A DNA stretch of 64,000 nt from Bifidobacterium simiiventris (GCF_019331715.1 NZ_JAHBBG010000003.1:1-64000), one strand, 5' to 3'. Positions 8,516-17,577 are shown, numbered from the stretch's first letter. The notes: generated by a model not told the origin, from the letters alone. Made by a program: numbers and translations.

Positions 8516-8821
8516 ATGGCCAAAACCAGTAAGATCAACCGGCAATTGCAGCGCGAACGCATGGTCGCCAAATACGCCGAACGCCGCGCCGAGTACAAGC
8601 GCGACAGCGTCAACCCGCATCTGAGTGCCGAAGAACGCGCCGAGGCGATGCGCAAACTGCAGGCACTCCCCCGCGACGCCAGTCCCACCCGCCTGCGCAA
8701 CCGCGATTCCATCGACGGCCGCCCGCGTGCCTACAACCGCAAGTTTGGACTCTCGCGCATCAACCTGCGTGAGAAGGCGCACAAGGGCGAGCTGCCCGGC
8801 GTGGTGAAGTCCAGCTGGTGA
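8516..8821 (+). CDS. rpsN: Zinc-independent 30S ribosomal protein S14 paralogue
   Basis: A 101-aa S14 of the long type: [20 protein letters not shown] at the start and [20 protein letters not shown] plus the C-terminal [20 protein letters not shown]. The short zinc-binding form (about 61 aa with CxxC pairs) is not used; no cysteine is present. The ATG is preceded by GAAGGAGCCAGAC. It belongs to the Zur-box operon and probably substitutes the zinc-binding S14. Confidence 0.95.
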   Translation: MAKTSKINRQLQRERMVAKYAERRAEYKRDSVNPHLSAEERAEAMRKLQALPRDASPTRLRNRDSIDGRPRAYNRKFGLSRINLREKAHKGELPGVVKSSW

Positions 8822-8877
8822 TTCACCGGCGCGGCCGCAATCCAATAACCATCAATCACAACCAAAGGTCCATAACC

Positions 8878-9135
8878 ATGCAAGAAGGCATCCACCCCGA
8901 ATACGGCCCCGTGGTCTTCTATGACCGCTCCGCCGACAAGTACTTCCTGACCAAATCCACACTGGTTTCCAAGGCCAACAGTCTGCCGACCATCGACTGG
9001 GAGGACGGCAACACCTACCCGCTCGTCAACGTGGAGGTGTCCAGTTACAGCCACCCGTTCTATACCGGCAAGAACGTGGTGCTCGACACCGCCGGCCAGG
9101 TGCAGAAGTTCAACGCCCGATACGGCAGGAAGTAG
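8878..9135 (+). CDS. rpmE2: 50S ribosomal protein L31 type B
   Basis: An 85-aa type B L31: [20 protein letters not shown], then [20 protein letters not shown] and the C-terminal [11 protein letters not shown]. The cysteine pair of the zinc-binding form is missing. The frame is open 20 codons upstream, but MQEGIHP is the family start and the intervening bases have no better site. Third in the downstream half of the operon. In other bacteria the type B form displaces zinc-bearing L31 under starvation. Confidence 0.95.
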   Translation: MQEGIHPEYGPVVFYDRSADKYFLTKSTLVSKANSLPTIDWEDGNTYPLVNVEVSSYSHPFYTGKNVVLDTAGQVQKFNARYGRK

Positions 9136-9173
9136 TCCGAACCCACCCCATCCGCAACAAGAAAGGAACGGAT

Positions 9174-9296
9174 ATGAAAGTCAAAGCATCAGTCCGCTCA
9201 CTGGCTCGCAAAGACGGTTCCTATGTTGTCCGTCGGCGCGGCCACCTGTACGTGATCAACAAGAAGAATCCCCACTGGAAGGCAAGGCAAGGCTGA
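9174..9296 (+). CDS. rpmJ: Zinc-independent 50S ribosomal protein L36 paralogue
   Basis: A 40-aa protein beginning [20 protein letters not shown] and ending [12 protein letters not shown], the C-minus form of L36; the usual Cys-Cys-Cys-His zinc site is absent. GAAAGGAACG stands ahead of the ATG. The TGA stop overlaps the rpmF2 ATG by one base, so the two are probably translationally coupled. Confidence 0.92.
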   Translation: MKVKASVRSLARKDGSYVVRRRGHLYVINKKNPHWKARQG

Positions 9297-9463
9297 TGGC
9301 ACTGCCCAAATACAAGACGTCCCGAGCCAACACGCATTCTCGCCGAGCCAATTGGAAGGCCAAAGTACCCCAGTTGGCCACGGTCAGAACGCCCGAAGGC
9401 GAAGTGGCTCAGGTTCCGCAGAATCTGGCCGCCGCCGTACGAAAGGGGTATATGAAACCATAA
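9296..9463 (+). CDS. rpmF: Zinc-independent 50S ribosomal protein L32 paralogue
   Basis: A 55-aa protein beginning [20 protein letters not shown], the typical L32 start MA(V/L)PKxKxSRxxT(R/H)SRR. No cysteine is present, whereas the standard form carries two CxxC-like pairs. Its ATG overlaps the rpmJ2 stop. Last ribosomal gene of the zinc-response run; a 207-base gap without a supportable ORF separates it from the zinc-binding protein gene. Confidence 0.92.
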   Translation: MALPKYKTSRANTHSRRANWKAKVPQLATVRTPEGEVAQVPQNLAAAVRKGYMKP

Positions 9464-9670
9464 CCACCATCGATGGATTCCACATCCACCAAGTCTCGCA
9501 ACAACATGACAGCGGCGGTTCCGCCCCGAATAGTCACGGCACGTGTTCTTCTCCTATTTCCTCCACATGCCGCCGTTCACGAGCGCGAACCGCCGCTACC
9601 ATATCGACCGACCATCCGCATATATCCACACGCATTTTCGAGAGAAAAACATTAGGTAGAAAGTCAGAGC

Positions 9671-11368
9671 ATGACTGATCCAAATACCAGCCAGCCCTCA
9701 ACCAACCACTCCAAGAACCATCAGACCGACAGCCCGATTGGCGGCAGTGCATCCGATAGCACCGCGCGCAGCAGCAATGCATCCGCTGTCACAACCACCG
9801 TCTCCAAACGCAACACCATCATCGGCATTGTCGTCGCTTTCGTTATCGGCGCCGTACTAGGCGTCTTGATTCTCGGCGCATTCACCTTCCTCAAGCCAAA
9901 CGGCTCGACTTCATCAACCGTAGGCAACACCGCGAGCCCAGCCGCAGACGCCACCAATGACTCCTGCGACACCACCTTCACCGTGGTCGCCTCAGTCAAC
10001 CAATGGGGATCCTTGGCCCAACAGCTCGGCGGCTCCTGCGCCACAGTGACTTCGCTCATCAACTCGACCTCCGCCGACCCACACGATTACGAGGCCACCG
10101 CATCCGACCTGGCCAAACTCGCCAAGGCGGACATCGTGGTGCTCAACGGCGCAGGCTATGACGGCTGGGCTGAGAAAGCACAGCTTGATACCAAGCGTCA
10201 GGCCGTTGTGAACGTGGGCGATCTCATGGGCATCACCGCCACCGAGGAGCACGAGCATGACCACGACCACGCCGACGGCGAGGAAGGACATCATCATCAC
10301 CACGGTTCCACGAACCCGCACCTGTGGTTCAGCCCCGAAGCCGTGCTGAAAGCCGCCGAGGCCATCAACGCCGCCTATACGGACAAGGCCGGCGCGAGTT
10401 CCGCCACCGCCGCCACCACTCAGCGTCACTTCAACGAGTGGAATGGCGAGTACGCCGACTTCGTGACCCTGGTGAACAAGGCCCGCTCCACCGACGTGCA
10501 GCGCCGCTATGTGGCCACCGAATCCATCATCAGCTATCTGCTGGAATACATCGGTGCAATCGACAAGACTCCCGCAACTTACACGAACGCGATGAACAGC
10601 GAAGCCGAGCCCTCCGCGGCGGACCTCAAGAACGCCATGGACATCGTCTCCGGCAATGACGTGGACCTGCTCGTCGTCAATCCGCAGGAAATGAACGGCT
10701 TCGCCAAGAAACTCAACGAGGCCGCGCAATCCAGCAACAAGACGATCATCTCCGTAACCGAACAGCTGCCGGAGAACCAGAAGACGCTGCTTGGCTGGCT
10801 CACGCTGATCGCCAACCAGGCTCTGGCCACCGACACCACCAACGGTTACTTCCTGACCCAAGACGTCAAGGACCGCAGCCTGTCCGACTACGAGGGCGAG
10901 TGGCAGTCCGTCTACCCGCTGCTCCAGGACGGCACACTCGACAAGGTGATGGAGGCCAAGGCCAAGAAGGGCGACATGACCGCAGCCGAATACACGAAAT
11001 ACTACGACGCCGGCTATAAGACCGATGTGGAAAGGATCGCCATCAAGGGCGATCAGATGAGCTTCACCCGAGGCGGCAAGACGGCCACCGCCACCTATGA
11101 GTACAACGGCTTCAAAATCCTCGACTACGCCAAGGGCAATCGCGGCGTGCGCTATCTGTTCACCGCCACCGGCGACGCGCCCGAAGGTGCACCGAAGATC
11201 GTGCAGTTCTCGGATCACGGCATCGCGCCAACCAAGGCCGCGCACTTCCACATCTTCATGGGCAATGATTCCCAAGAAGAGACCTTGAAGGAAATGGACA
11301 ACTGGCCCACGTATTACCCGGCGTCCATGAGCAAGGAGGAAGTAGCCACCGAGATGCTGGCTCACTGA
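9671..11368 (+). CDS. Membrane-anchored ZnuA-ZinT fusion zinc-binding protein
   Basis: A 565-aa extracytoplasmic zinc-binding protein. Residues 1-45 are Ser/Thr-rich cytoplasmic; one membrane segment spans about 48-75. A ZnuA/AdcA-type domain follows (TFTVVASVNQWGSLAQQLGG, ADPHDYEATASDL, a His-rich loop with HEHDHDH and HHHHH near residues 195-215, then NPHLWFSPEA). From about residue 390 a ZinT domain begins (YFLTQDVKDRSLSDYEGEWQ) and ends with HFHIFMGND and DNWPTYYPASMSKEEV. This is the domain order of streptococcal AdcA, but an N-terminal anchor replaces the lipobox. It follows the C-minus ribosomal genes, so it is likely under the same zinc control. The permease and ATPase genes are absent nearby. 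Confidence 0.88.
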   Translation: MTDPNTSQPSTNHSKNHQTDSPIGGSASDSTARSSNASAVTTTVSKRNTIIGIVVAFVIGAVLGVLILGAFTFLKPNGSTSSTVGNTASPAADATNDSCDTTFTVVASVNQWGSLAQQLGGSCATVTSLINSTSADPHDYEATASDLAKLAKADIVVLNGAGYDGWAEKAQLDTKRQAVVNVGDLMGITATEEHEHDHDHADGEEGHHHHHGSTNPHLWFSPEAVLKAAEAINAAYTDKAGASSATAATTQRHFNEWNGEYADFVTLVNKARSTDVQRRYVATESIISYLLEYIGAIDKTPATYTNAMNSEAEPSAADLKNAMDIVSGNDVDLLVVNPQEMNGFAKKLNEAAQSSNKTIISVTEQLPENQKTLLGWLTLIANQALATDTTNGYFLTQDVKDRSLSDYEGEWQSVYPLLQDGTLDKVMEAKAKKGDMTAAEYTKYYDAGYKTDVERIAIKGDQMSFTRGGKTATATYEYNGFKILDYAKGNRGVRYLFTATGDAPEGAPKIVQFSDHGIAPTKAAHFHIFMGNDSQEETLKEMDNWPTYYPASMSKEEVATEMLAH

Positions 11369-11766
11369 TTCCTTCCCTGACCCGCGATGCCGCCTTCTGC
11401 CCCGGCAGATACCGGTATCGCACCATGCAATACGGGGATACTTGCGTATGCGCAGGTATCCCCGTTGCCATATTCATCCCGCCGCCAGCATTTGATCCTC
11501 AAAGTACATGCTCACACGAAGTACCAGATACCATCCGCATTTCATATGACAATAACTTTGTGTCTGCTGGAATGCACATTCACTGTTTTTGCAGTGGCGT
11601 GGCATGACACATATTCCAAGATTACCGAATTCCCACGATTTTCGTGCCACGCGAATGTATAAAGTCCGAAAATGCGATTACGCGGCACAATTGAATGCCA
11701 CTCCAGTGCGAATCAGACGATTTTACGTTCGTGTGCACACGTGCAACACATCGCTCTCAGATCAGT
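11369..11766. other. Intergenic region with hairpin
   Basis: CGGGGATAC (11433-11441) and GTATCCCCG (11456-11464) form a hairpin that could end transcription from the zinc operon, although no T-run follows. Nothing else is seen; the remainder is relatively AT-rich. Confidence 0.5.
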
Positions 11767-12645
11767 TCAGGGTAACGTGTCGATGTTATCGCGCAGGTGC
11801 TCGATGAACCGTCTGGCCGCCAGTGGAAGCCTTTCGCGATCGGCGTAGGCGATGGCGATGGTGCGTTGCACGGGCGGGTCAGTGGGGCGTAAGGCGAGCT
11901 TGTAGTTGGTGCTGGTACGGTGGAGGATGAGTTCGGCGAGGATGCTGAAACCCAATTCGGCCTCGACCATGGTCATGATCGAGTAGTCGTCGTGGATGCG
12001 CAGCCGCACGTTCGGTTTGAGCCCGACCGACGCGAATGCCTCCAACGGCTCGGAATAATGTCCCTCCTCCAGCAGGATCATGGGTTCCTCGGCGAGCGCG
12101 GCCAGCGGCACCCGATCGAGTGCGGCGAGCGGATGGCCTTGCGGCAGGACGGCAAGCATGGCACCCCGTTTGATAGTGATGGTCCGCACGTCGCGCGCGG
12201 CGGCGGGGTTGATGAATCCGAAGTCGATGGTGCCGTTGTGAATCCATTCCTGGATGGTGGTGTAGTCACCTTGATGCAGGACGAACCGCACATTCGGGTG
12301 ACGTTGCTGGAATCCACTGATGAGTCCGGGCAGCCAGTGGGCGGAGATGCTGGCGATGGTGCCCATGCGGATCACGCCGGTGTCGAGGCCGAGGATTTCG
12401 TCGGTCCGTTCTCGGATGCGCAGACCATCCTCCACGTAGCGTTCGATGAGCGGGTAGAGCTGGCGTCCCTCCTCGGTGAGCGTGCATCCGCCGCGTTGCC
12501 GGTTGAGCAGGGTGACGTCGAGTTCCTTCTCCAGCGAGGCGATCATCTGGCTGACGGCCGACTGGCTGCATCGCAGTTCGTCGGCGGCCGCGGAGAAGCT
12601 GCCGTATTCGACGATGTGCCGCAGAGCGAGATACCGGTTGTCCAT
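11767..12645 (-). CDS. LysR-family transcriptional regulator
   Basis: A 292-aa LysR regulator. The N-terminal winged helix-turn-helix is clear (MDNRYLALRHIVEYGSFSAA, ELRCSQSAVSQMIASLEKEL), followed by the two-lobed effector domain from about residue 90 (GVIRMGTIASISAHWLPGLI). It is divergent from azlC with a 169-base spacer that holds a perfect 10-bp inverted repeat of the T-N11-A type just upstream of its own start. It probably controls the azlC-azlD exporter and itself. The effector is not evident. Confidence 0.93.
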   Translation of the reverse strand: MDNRYLALRHIVEYGSFSAAADELRCSQSAVSQMIASLEKELDVTLLNRQRGGCTLTEEGRQLYPLIERYVEDGLRIRERTDEILGLDTGVIRMGTIASISAHWLPGLISGFQQRHPNVRFVLHQGDYTTIQEWIHNGTIDFGFINPAAARDVRTITIKRGAMLAVLPQGHPLAALDRVPLAALAEEPMILLEEGHYSEPLEAFASVGLKPNVRLRIHDDYSIMTMVEAELGFSILAELILHRTSTNYKLALRPTDPPVQRTIAIAYADRERLPLAARRFIEHLRDNIDTLP

Positions 12646-12662
12646 GATTGCCCATCATAGGT

Positions 12663-12687
12663 GATGCATAAGCAACACTTATGCATC
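12663..12687. promoter_or_regulatory. LysR-type operator palindrome
   Basis: GATGCATAAG and CTTATGCATC flank CAACA, a perfect inverted repeat with a T-N11-A core. It starts 18 bases upstream of the lysR start codon in the lysR-azlC divergent region. Confidence 0.8.
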
Positions 12688-12814
12688 CATTAGTAGATTT
12701 GATTGTACTTATCACATATACCCGTCATACGATGACCGCTATCGGACACGTCCCGCGCAGTCGGATCGTTCGACACATGCACGGGAACATCAATGAACGA
12801 AAGGATCTCCCGAT

Positions 12815-13612
12815 ATGGCGTTGTTGCGTACGGCGTTCCGCGCCGCGTTACCGCCCACGCTGCCGATCGCCGCCGGATTCCTGTTTTTCGGCGGATCCTA
12901 CGGACTGCTCATGCATGCCAAGGGATTCCCGATCGTGTACCCGCTGGCCATGGGCTACGTCATCTTCGCCGGGTCGATGGAATTCGTCACCGTGAATCTG
13001 CTGTTGTCCCCGTTCGCCCCGTGGTCCGCGTTCATGTTGGCGATCATGGTCAACGCGCGTCATCTGTTCTATGGCCTGTCGATGCTGGACACATTCCGCG
13101 GCCTGGGCTGGAGAAAGCCGTATCTGATCTTCACGATGATCGACGAGACGTTCGCTATCGATTCCAGCATGCATATTCCGGCACTGGTCGACCGGGGATG
13201 GTTCATGGTGTTCGTCTCCGCTCTCTGCCGCTCCTACTGGTTCGGCGGCATAGCGTTGGGCTGGCTGGCCGGCGGCGTGCTTCCGTTCGACACTAAGGGC
13301 ATCGAGTTCGTGCTCGCCGCCTTATTCCTGTCGATTCTCCTCGAACAGTGGGATGACGACCGAAACCGGAAGGAGGGCGACGGCAGTGGCCTGCGCCCAC
13401 ACCCGGCGATCGCGAATCTCGCGGATTCGGCTCGGCCTCATGCGCCTGCGCTGGTCGGGCTGTCGGCCTCCACGATCTGTCTGGCGCTGTTCGGCCCGAG
13501 CCGGTTCATGATTCCGTCCATGGCGCTGATGCTGGTGGCGTTCCTGATATTGCGTACGAGATTGGAATCCGCGGACGACGAGCACGGCACCCGAACCGGG
13601 GAGGAACAATGA
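12815..13612 (+). CDS. azlC: AzlC-family branched-chain amino acid exporter subunit
   Basis: A 265-aa polytopic membrane protein of the AzlC family, which with AzlD exports branched-chain amino acids or related compounds. Family features: [20 protein letters not shown], the FAGSMEFV segment and the conserved [12 protein letters not shown] motif near residue 85. Several hydrophobic spans follow, separated by a hydrophilic stretch ([18 protein letters not shown], about 182-200). GAAAGGA lies upstream of the ATG. It overlaps azlD by four bases. Confidence 0.9.
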   Translation: MALLRTAFRAALPPTLPIAAGFLFFGGSYGLLMHAKGFPIVYPLAMGYVIFAGSMEFVTVNLLLSPFAPWSAFMLAIMVNARHLFYGLSMLDTFRGLGWRKPYLIFTMIDETFAIDSSMHIPALVDRGWFMVFVSALCRSYWFGGIALGWLAGGVLPFDTKGIEFVLAALFLSILLEQWDDDRNRKEGDGSGLRPHPAIANLADSARPHAPALVGLSASTICLALFGPSRFMIPSMALMLVAFLILRTRLESADDEHGTRTGEEQ

Positions 13613-13947
13613 TGACCATGACCACATGGCAGGCCGTTGTGACCATCGCGGCGGTCTCGTTGGGCACCATACTCACCCGCTTCCTGCCGTTCACGCTGTT
13701 TCCCGATTCACGCCGACCGCCCAGAACCGTGACCTACCTCGGCAGGGTTCTGCCACATGCAATGACCGGCCTGCTAGTGGTGTACGCGCTCAAGGACGTA
13801 TCTCCGTTCTTCGGATCCCATGGAGCGCCCGAGGCGATCGCGGTCCTCGTCATCGTGCTGTTGCATCGGTGGCGCCACAGCATGCTGGTGTCCGTCGCCG
13901 GCGGAACCATCGTGTACATGATGCTCGTCCAGCTGGTGTTTGTGTGA
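13609..13947 (+). CDS. azlD: AzlD-family exporter small subunit
   Basis: A 112-aa small membrane protein with about four hydrophobic spans. [36 protein letters not shown] and the C-terminal [14 protein letters not shown] fit AzlD. It overlaps azlC by ATGA, implying coupled translation and an obligate two-subunit exporter. The first few codons offer several ATGs; the first is used because of the overlap. Confidence 0.88.
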   Translation: MMTMTTWQAVVTIAAVSLGTILTRFLPFTLFPDSRRPPRTVTYLGRVLPHAMTGLLVVYALKDVSPFFGSHGAPEAIAVLVIVLLHRWRHSMLVSVAGGTIVYMMLVQLVFV

Positions 13948-14038
13948 CGGTTTTACGGCCTTCCGCCTCGTTTTTTGGGAGGGAGATTCATGGCGACGGA
14001 CATCCGACGGTAGACAACGAAAGCAATGGGAGATAGGT

Positions 14039-14863
14039 ATGACTATGCGACAGTATGTGGTGGATGCGTTCACGGACAGGGTGTTCAAAGGTAATCCGGC
14101 GGCGGTGTGCCTGCCGGAGTCGTGGCCCTCGGACGAGCTGATGGCGGACATTGCGATGGAGAACCGGTTCTCCGAGACCGCGTTCATCGTGCGTGAGCCG
14201 TCGGGATGGCATCTGCGCTGGTTCACGCCGGGCGGCGAGATCGACCTGTGCGGGCATGCGACGCTCGCCTCCGCGTATGTGGTGCTGCGGTTCGTGGAGC
14301 CGGACGCCGATGTGGTGCGGTTCCGCACGATGAGCGGCGTGCTGACCGTGACCCGGCGGCGGGGCGACGGGCGTGATGGCGACGACCAGGCCGGCGACGT
14401 GTTCACCATGGATTTCCCCGCCTTCGACCTGAAGCCCACCCCGGTCACCGACGCGATGGAGCAGGCGTTGGGCGCCCGTCCGGTTGAGGCGTGGCTCGGC
14501 CGCGACCTGCTGTGCGTGATGCCCGACGGGCGGACCGTGCGTAATCTCAATCCCGACCAGGGGCTGCTTAAGGGCCTGCCCGGTCTGCTGACCGACGTCA
14601 CGGCAACCGGAGACGCGGGTTCGGGCTTCGACTGTGTATCCCGCTCGTTCGCGCCGAAGCTCAATGTCCCCGAGGACCCGGTTTGCGGTTCCGGCCACTG
14701 CCATATCCTGCCGTACTGGAGCAATCGCCTCGGCAAGAACGCGCTCACCGCGTATCAGGCCTCGGCGCGCGGCGGCGTCATCCACGCCACGGTCGGCGAC
14801 GGCCGCGTCAGCCTCGGCGGCAGCGCGGCGCTGTTCTCCATCGGCGCCATCCTGCCCGACTGA
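14039..14863 (+). CDS. PhzF-family isomerase
   Basis: A 274-aa protein of the PhzF/YddE (diaminopimelate-epimerase-like) fold. It starts MTMRQYVVDAFTDRVFKGNP, followed by AENRFSETAFI-like NRFSETAFIV with the catalytic-type glutamate, GGEIDLCGHATLASAYV, and near the C-terminus EDPVCGSGHC. The substrate cannot be told from sequence. GGGAGATAGGT precedes the ATG at 14039; the open frame further upstream overlaps azlD. It follows azlCD in the same direction by 91 bases and may be co-transcribed with it. Confidence 0.9.
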   Translation: MTMRQYVVDAFTDRVFKGNPAAVCLPESWPSDELMADIAMENRFSETAFIVREPSGWHLRWFTPGGEIDLCGHATLASAYVVLRFVEPDADVVRFRTMSGVLTVTRRRGDGRDGDDQAGDVFTMDFPAFDLKPTPVTDAMEQALGARPVEAWLGRDLLCVMPDGRTVRNLNPDQGLLKGLPGLLTDVTATGDAGSGFDCVSRSFAPKLNVPEDPVCGSGHCHILPYWSNRLGKNALTAYQASARGGVIHATVGDGRVSLGGSAALFSIGAILPD

Positions 14864-14930
14864 TGGCCGATATGACACTCGCCGCGTTGGCGGCGATGAC
14901 GAGCTACCGCATTGACGCCAACCGGCACCG

Positions 14931-16580
14931 CTACACGCCTGTATAACGCACCCACCGGCCACGGCCGACGACTTTCAGACTTCCGGCCTTAACGAGCTTG
15001 GACAACTGGTAGTACGCCTGATTGGCGTCGATATGCAGCAGCTCCATGACATCCGCACGCGTGATGCCATGCTGTTCCGCAGCCAATTTCATGATGAGTT
15101 CCGGCCACCTCACACGGTCGATGTCCGTCTGACGCACGTATTCGATCGTCTTGCCCGTGCGCCTGTACACCTTGGAGCCCAAGGTGTAGGCACGACGGGA
15201 GCCGCTGCCGGACCCCTCAATCAGTCCCGATTCCGTAAGCTGACCAAGCATGGCGCGCAGACGCTGCTCGCTCATATCGAGTTCCCTGCGCATGGTTTCG
15301 AAGGTGCAACGCCGCTCGTTCTTGAGCATGTTCAGAATCAGCAAACCATTAACCGGCATCGTCTTACCCGTGCACTCCTGCTCTTCGGCCAGCATCCGCA
15401 CGAATTCGACGTCGGGCGCGCTACGCTGCAGATACACGGACACGTTGCGCTCGTTCGACGCCGTGTAATCGGGCAATGGGCGGCCGTAATGCAGCGATCC
15501 TTCGTAGATACGGTCGATGCCGCGTCCCGCACGCTCGGCCAGCCCCGTGCGCTTGAGCGTGTCCATCAGACAGGGGTTACGCCCGTGAGGCTCGGCGGTA
15601 AGCAGGTTGTGGATGTTGATGCCCTCCACGAATCCGCCGGGGTTGGCGATGGTCAGTCCGGCATCGTCCAATTGCACGCGCACACGCCCAAGTAGGGTGT
15701 AGTCACGATGGCCGAACGCATTCACCAGCGCCTCACGGAACGCCCTATGGTCAAACTCCGGCACCATCGTGGAGAACAGCCCGACGGATAGCTCGACGCT
15801 CGGATTCCAAGGGGAGAACATATCGTTGATCTGCTCAATGGTTTTCAACAACGGCCCGTTGCAGTCCTGATTGACCTTGATGTCCGTACCGGACATGACC
15901 TGGAAGGAAGCCCGATGGGTCGGAACGAAACGTTTCAACGATTCCTCCTTGCCCAACAGCAACAGTCCGGTCAGCGTCGGCATGGCTTTGCCATCGACGG
16001 TCACCGTCAACTGCAGGGCTTGCTCCAACTCCTCATCAGTAAGCTCCAGCAGATTACGGTCGCTGGACTGGTAAGTACCGATGATTCGGCGCAAGCGTTC
16101 ACGTTCGAGGGGATCGAAGTCGTCGCGGGTCGCGTCCGGCACCGGCTGCGCCGAGAAATCCAAACGGCCCAAATAGGACAAGCGCGTCGCAATCTCATAC
16201 GGATACATCGGCACGCTTTCCGGCGTGCTGTCCGCCTTCATGCGACGACGCAACACCTTGCCCGATTTAGTGGAGACCACACTACGCGATTTCGGCACAT
16301 CGATCTGCATCACCGGCACTTCCGAGGCCCCGACAATCTGAGTGCGAGCGGAGACCGGAGGAACCGTGCGATTGGCGATCATCGCCGCCAGACCGACCGC
16401 ATCCCGGTGCTCCTTATTGAGTCCGGTCGGGGTGCCATCATCCTCGACGCCCAGATATACCGTGCCGCCATCCGAGTTCGCCAGCGCCACAACCGCATCA
16501 AGCAGGTCATCATCAGGCAGGCGCTTCAGATCGCTCTTGAATTCCAACGACAACGTCTCTTTGCCGTATTCATGCGCCAT
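14931..16580 (-). CDS. AlbA_2-domain (Schlafen-like) putative regulator
   Basis: A 549-aa protein with an N-terminal AlbA_2/AAA_4 domain (TLSLEFKSDLKRL, then NSDGGTVYLGVEDDGTPTGL), a central GHKL-like ATP-binding helicase-associated region (FREALVNAFGHRDY, AERAGRGIDRI) and C-terminal winged-helix segments (TFETMRRELDMSEQRLRAML; GITRADVMELLHIDANQAYY). Such proteins are usually transcription factors. The ATG at 16580 has GGAG six bases upstream; the longer open frame would translate the palindrome at 16,612 and is rejected. That palindrome is probably its own operator. Confidence 0.82.
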   Translation of the reverse strand: MAHEYGKETLSLEFKSDLKRLPDDDLLDAVVALANSDGGTVYLGVEDDGTPTGLNKEHRDAVGLAAMIANRTVPPVSARTQIVGASEVPVMQIDVPKSRSVVSTKSGKVLRRRMKADSTPESVPMYPYEIATRLSYLGRLDFSAQPVPDATRDDFDPLERERLRRIIGTYQSSDRNLLELTDEELEQALQLTVTVDGKAMPTLTGLLLLGKEESLKRFVPTHRASFQVMSGTDIKVNQDCNGPLLKTIEQINDMFSPWNPSVELSVGLFSTMVPEFDHRAFREALVNAFGHRDYTLLGRVRVQLDDAGLTIANPGGFVEGINIHNLLTAEPHGRNPCLMDTLKRTGLAERAGRGIDRIYEGSLHYGRPLPDYTASNERNVSVYLQRSAPDVEFVRMLAEEQECTGKTMPVNGLLILNMLKNERRCTFETMRRELDMSEQRLRAMLGQLTESGLIEGSGSGSRRAYTLGSKVYRRTGKTIEYVRQTDIDRVRWPELIMKLAAEQHGITRADVMELLHIDANQAYYQLSKLVKAGSLKVVGRGRWVRYTGV

Positions 16581-16611
16581 AGCGAGCTCCAATCCGCCAA
16601 AATGTTCTCGA

Positions 16612-16667
16612 TACGCTGAATACACTGAATTCAGTGTTGAATAACTGAATTCAGTGTATTCAGCGTA
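16612..16667. promoter_or_regulatory. 56-bp perfect inverted repeat, probable autoregulatory operator
   Basis: Two 24-base arms that are exact reverse complements (TACGCTGAATACACTGAATT at the left edge) flank an 8-base spacer. Each arm holds its own palindrome ACTGAATTCAGT, giving four half-sites. It ends 32 bases from the AlbA_2 start codon. A loose extra copy of the half-site follows at 16,668. Confidence 0.85.
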
Positions 16668-16854
16668 GAATTCAGCGAAAGCGATGCCGCAACACGGCCA
16701 TCGGCGCAGCGAGTTCACGCGCATCCCACGCCCTGCAGCACCGTAAAAGCCCGTCACGACACGCCGTGGACGTGGTAACGGAGGTGGCGAGGCGAGCGCA
16801 TGAATCCCGCAAACCCCAAGCGGCAGTAAGGCGGAGCCGGCCTGAAGGTTGAGG

Positions 16855-16873
16855 TCTCGTATCCTCCGCCATC
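16855..16873 (+). repeat. Direct repeat of tRNA-Ser 3' end (att-like)
   Basis: TCTCGTATCCTCCGCCATC is identical to 6262-6280, covering the last part of the T-arm, acceptor, discriminator, CCA and two further bases. It is followed at about 16,874-16,908 by a hairpin (TTCAGA/TCTGAA plus GGG/CCC) and TTTTT, the same layout as behind the intact tRNA. Confidence 0.8.
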
Positions 16874-16957
16874 AGGGTTTTCAGAGCAATCTGAACCCCC
16901 TTTTTCGTTTCCGACGGATCCCGAAGTAGCGGTCTCCGATTCGGGATGCATCGGTAA

Positions 16958-17132
16958 GCGTCCGTTTCCTACCAGAACAATAAGGATAGTAAGGATAAAC
17001 GGTCTCGTATTGGGTCGGAGGCGTCCGTTTTCTGCTAGGACATGAGAATTACTGGAAGCAAATGGACGCGCGCTGGGGCAGAAGCGTCCGATTCCGGATA
17101 GGACAGGAGCCGTTCTGGGGGAAAACGGACGC
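16958..17132. repeat. Interspersed GCGTCCGTTTTC repeat cluster, locus A
   Basis: Three forward copies of a roughly 21-base unit, about GCGTCCGTTTTCTGCTAGGA (16,958; 17,021; 17,084), and one inverted copy (17,112-17,132) lie at 60-odd base spacing. The same family occurs at 34,034-34,187 and 59,995-60,125. All are intergenic. Confidence 0.75.
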
Positions 17133-17577
17133 TTATGGGGCGCCGGGGCGCAAAGGCGGGGATCGCGAAGACCGAGTCCGTATATCGGGTGCCGCGCATG
17201 ACCGATGGCGGTGGGCTGGTACGGTGGCCCGCATGAGATGTTGCATGATGATTCTGTCATGCGCGATGACGAGGGTTCAGTTTCGTCCGCGCGTGACCGG
17301 CGAGCGCGCGTAGCGCGGCTCGCAGTATCTTCTTTTTTACCGCTCCGTGATCAGTTGTGATCCTGCGTTGGTATACGCGGATGATGCATCATGTCCGAAC
17401 GGTTTTGAGTGATCCTATGTGGGCCGTATTCGCGCGCTGTCCGTCGTTATTATCGGAACTCCCGTTCGTCAGTAAACGGCAGTGAATCAATCGTCTGCGT
17501 CGTCGCGGCATATCGCGTGACGTATGCGACGTTACCCGTCGCTGCATCGCGGGAGCTGGATACATCCAAGGATCATC

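Larger units (their letters stand above)
16581..17577. other. Long non-coding stretch at island right end
   Basis: Apart from the palindrome, the tRNA-Ser repeat and the interspersed repeats reported separately, no gene can be supported here. A hairpin GCGAGC/GCTCGC with inner GCGC pairs (17,300-17,323) followed by a T-rich tract may be a terminator. Short open frames have no credible ribosome sites. Confidence 0.6.

Noticed and set aside
9464..9670. Extra ribosomal protein gene (such as S18) between rpmF and the zinc-binding protein
   Set aside because: All frames break or give no ribosomal similarity.
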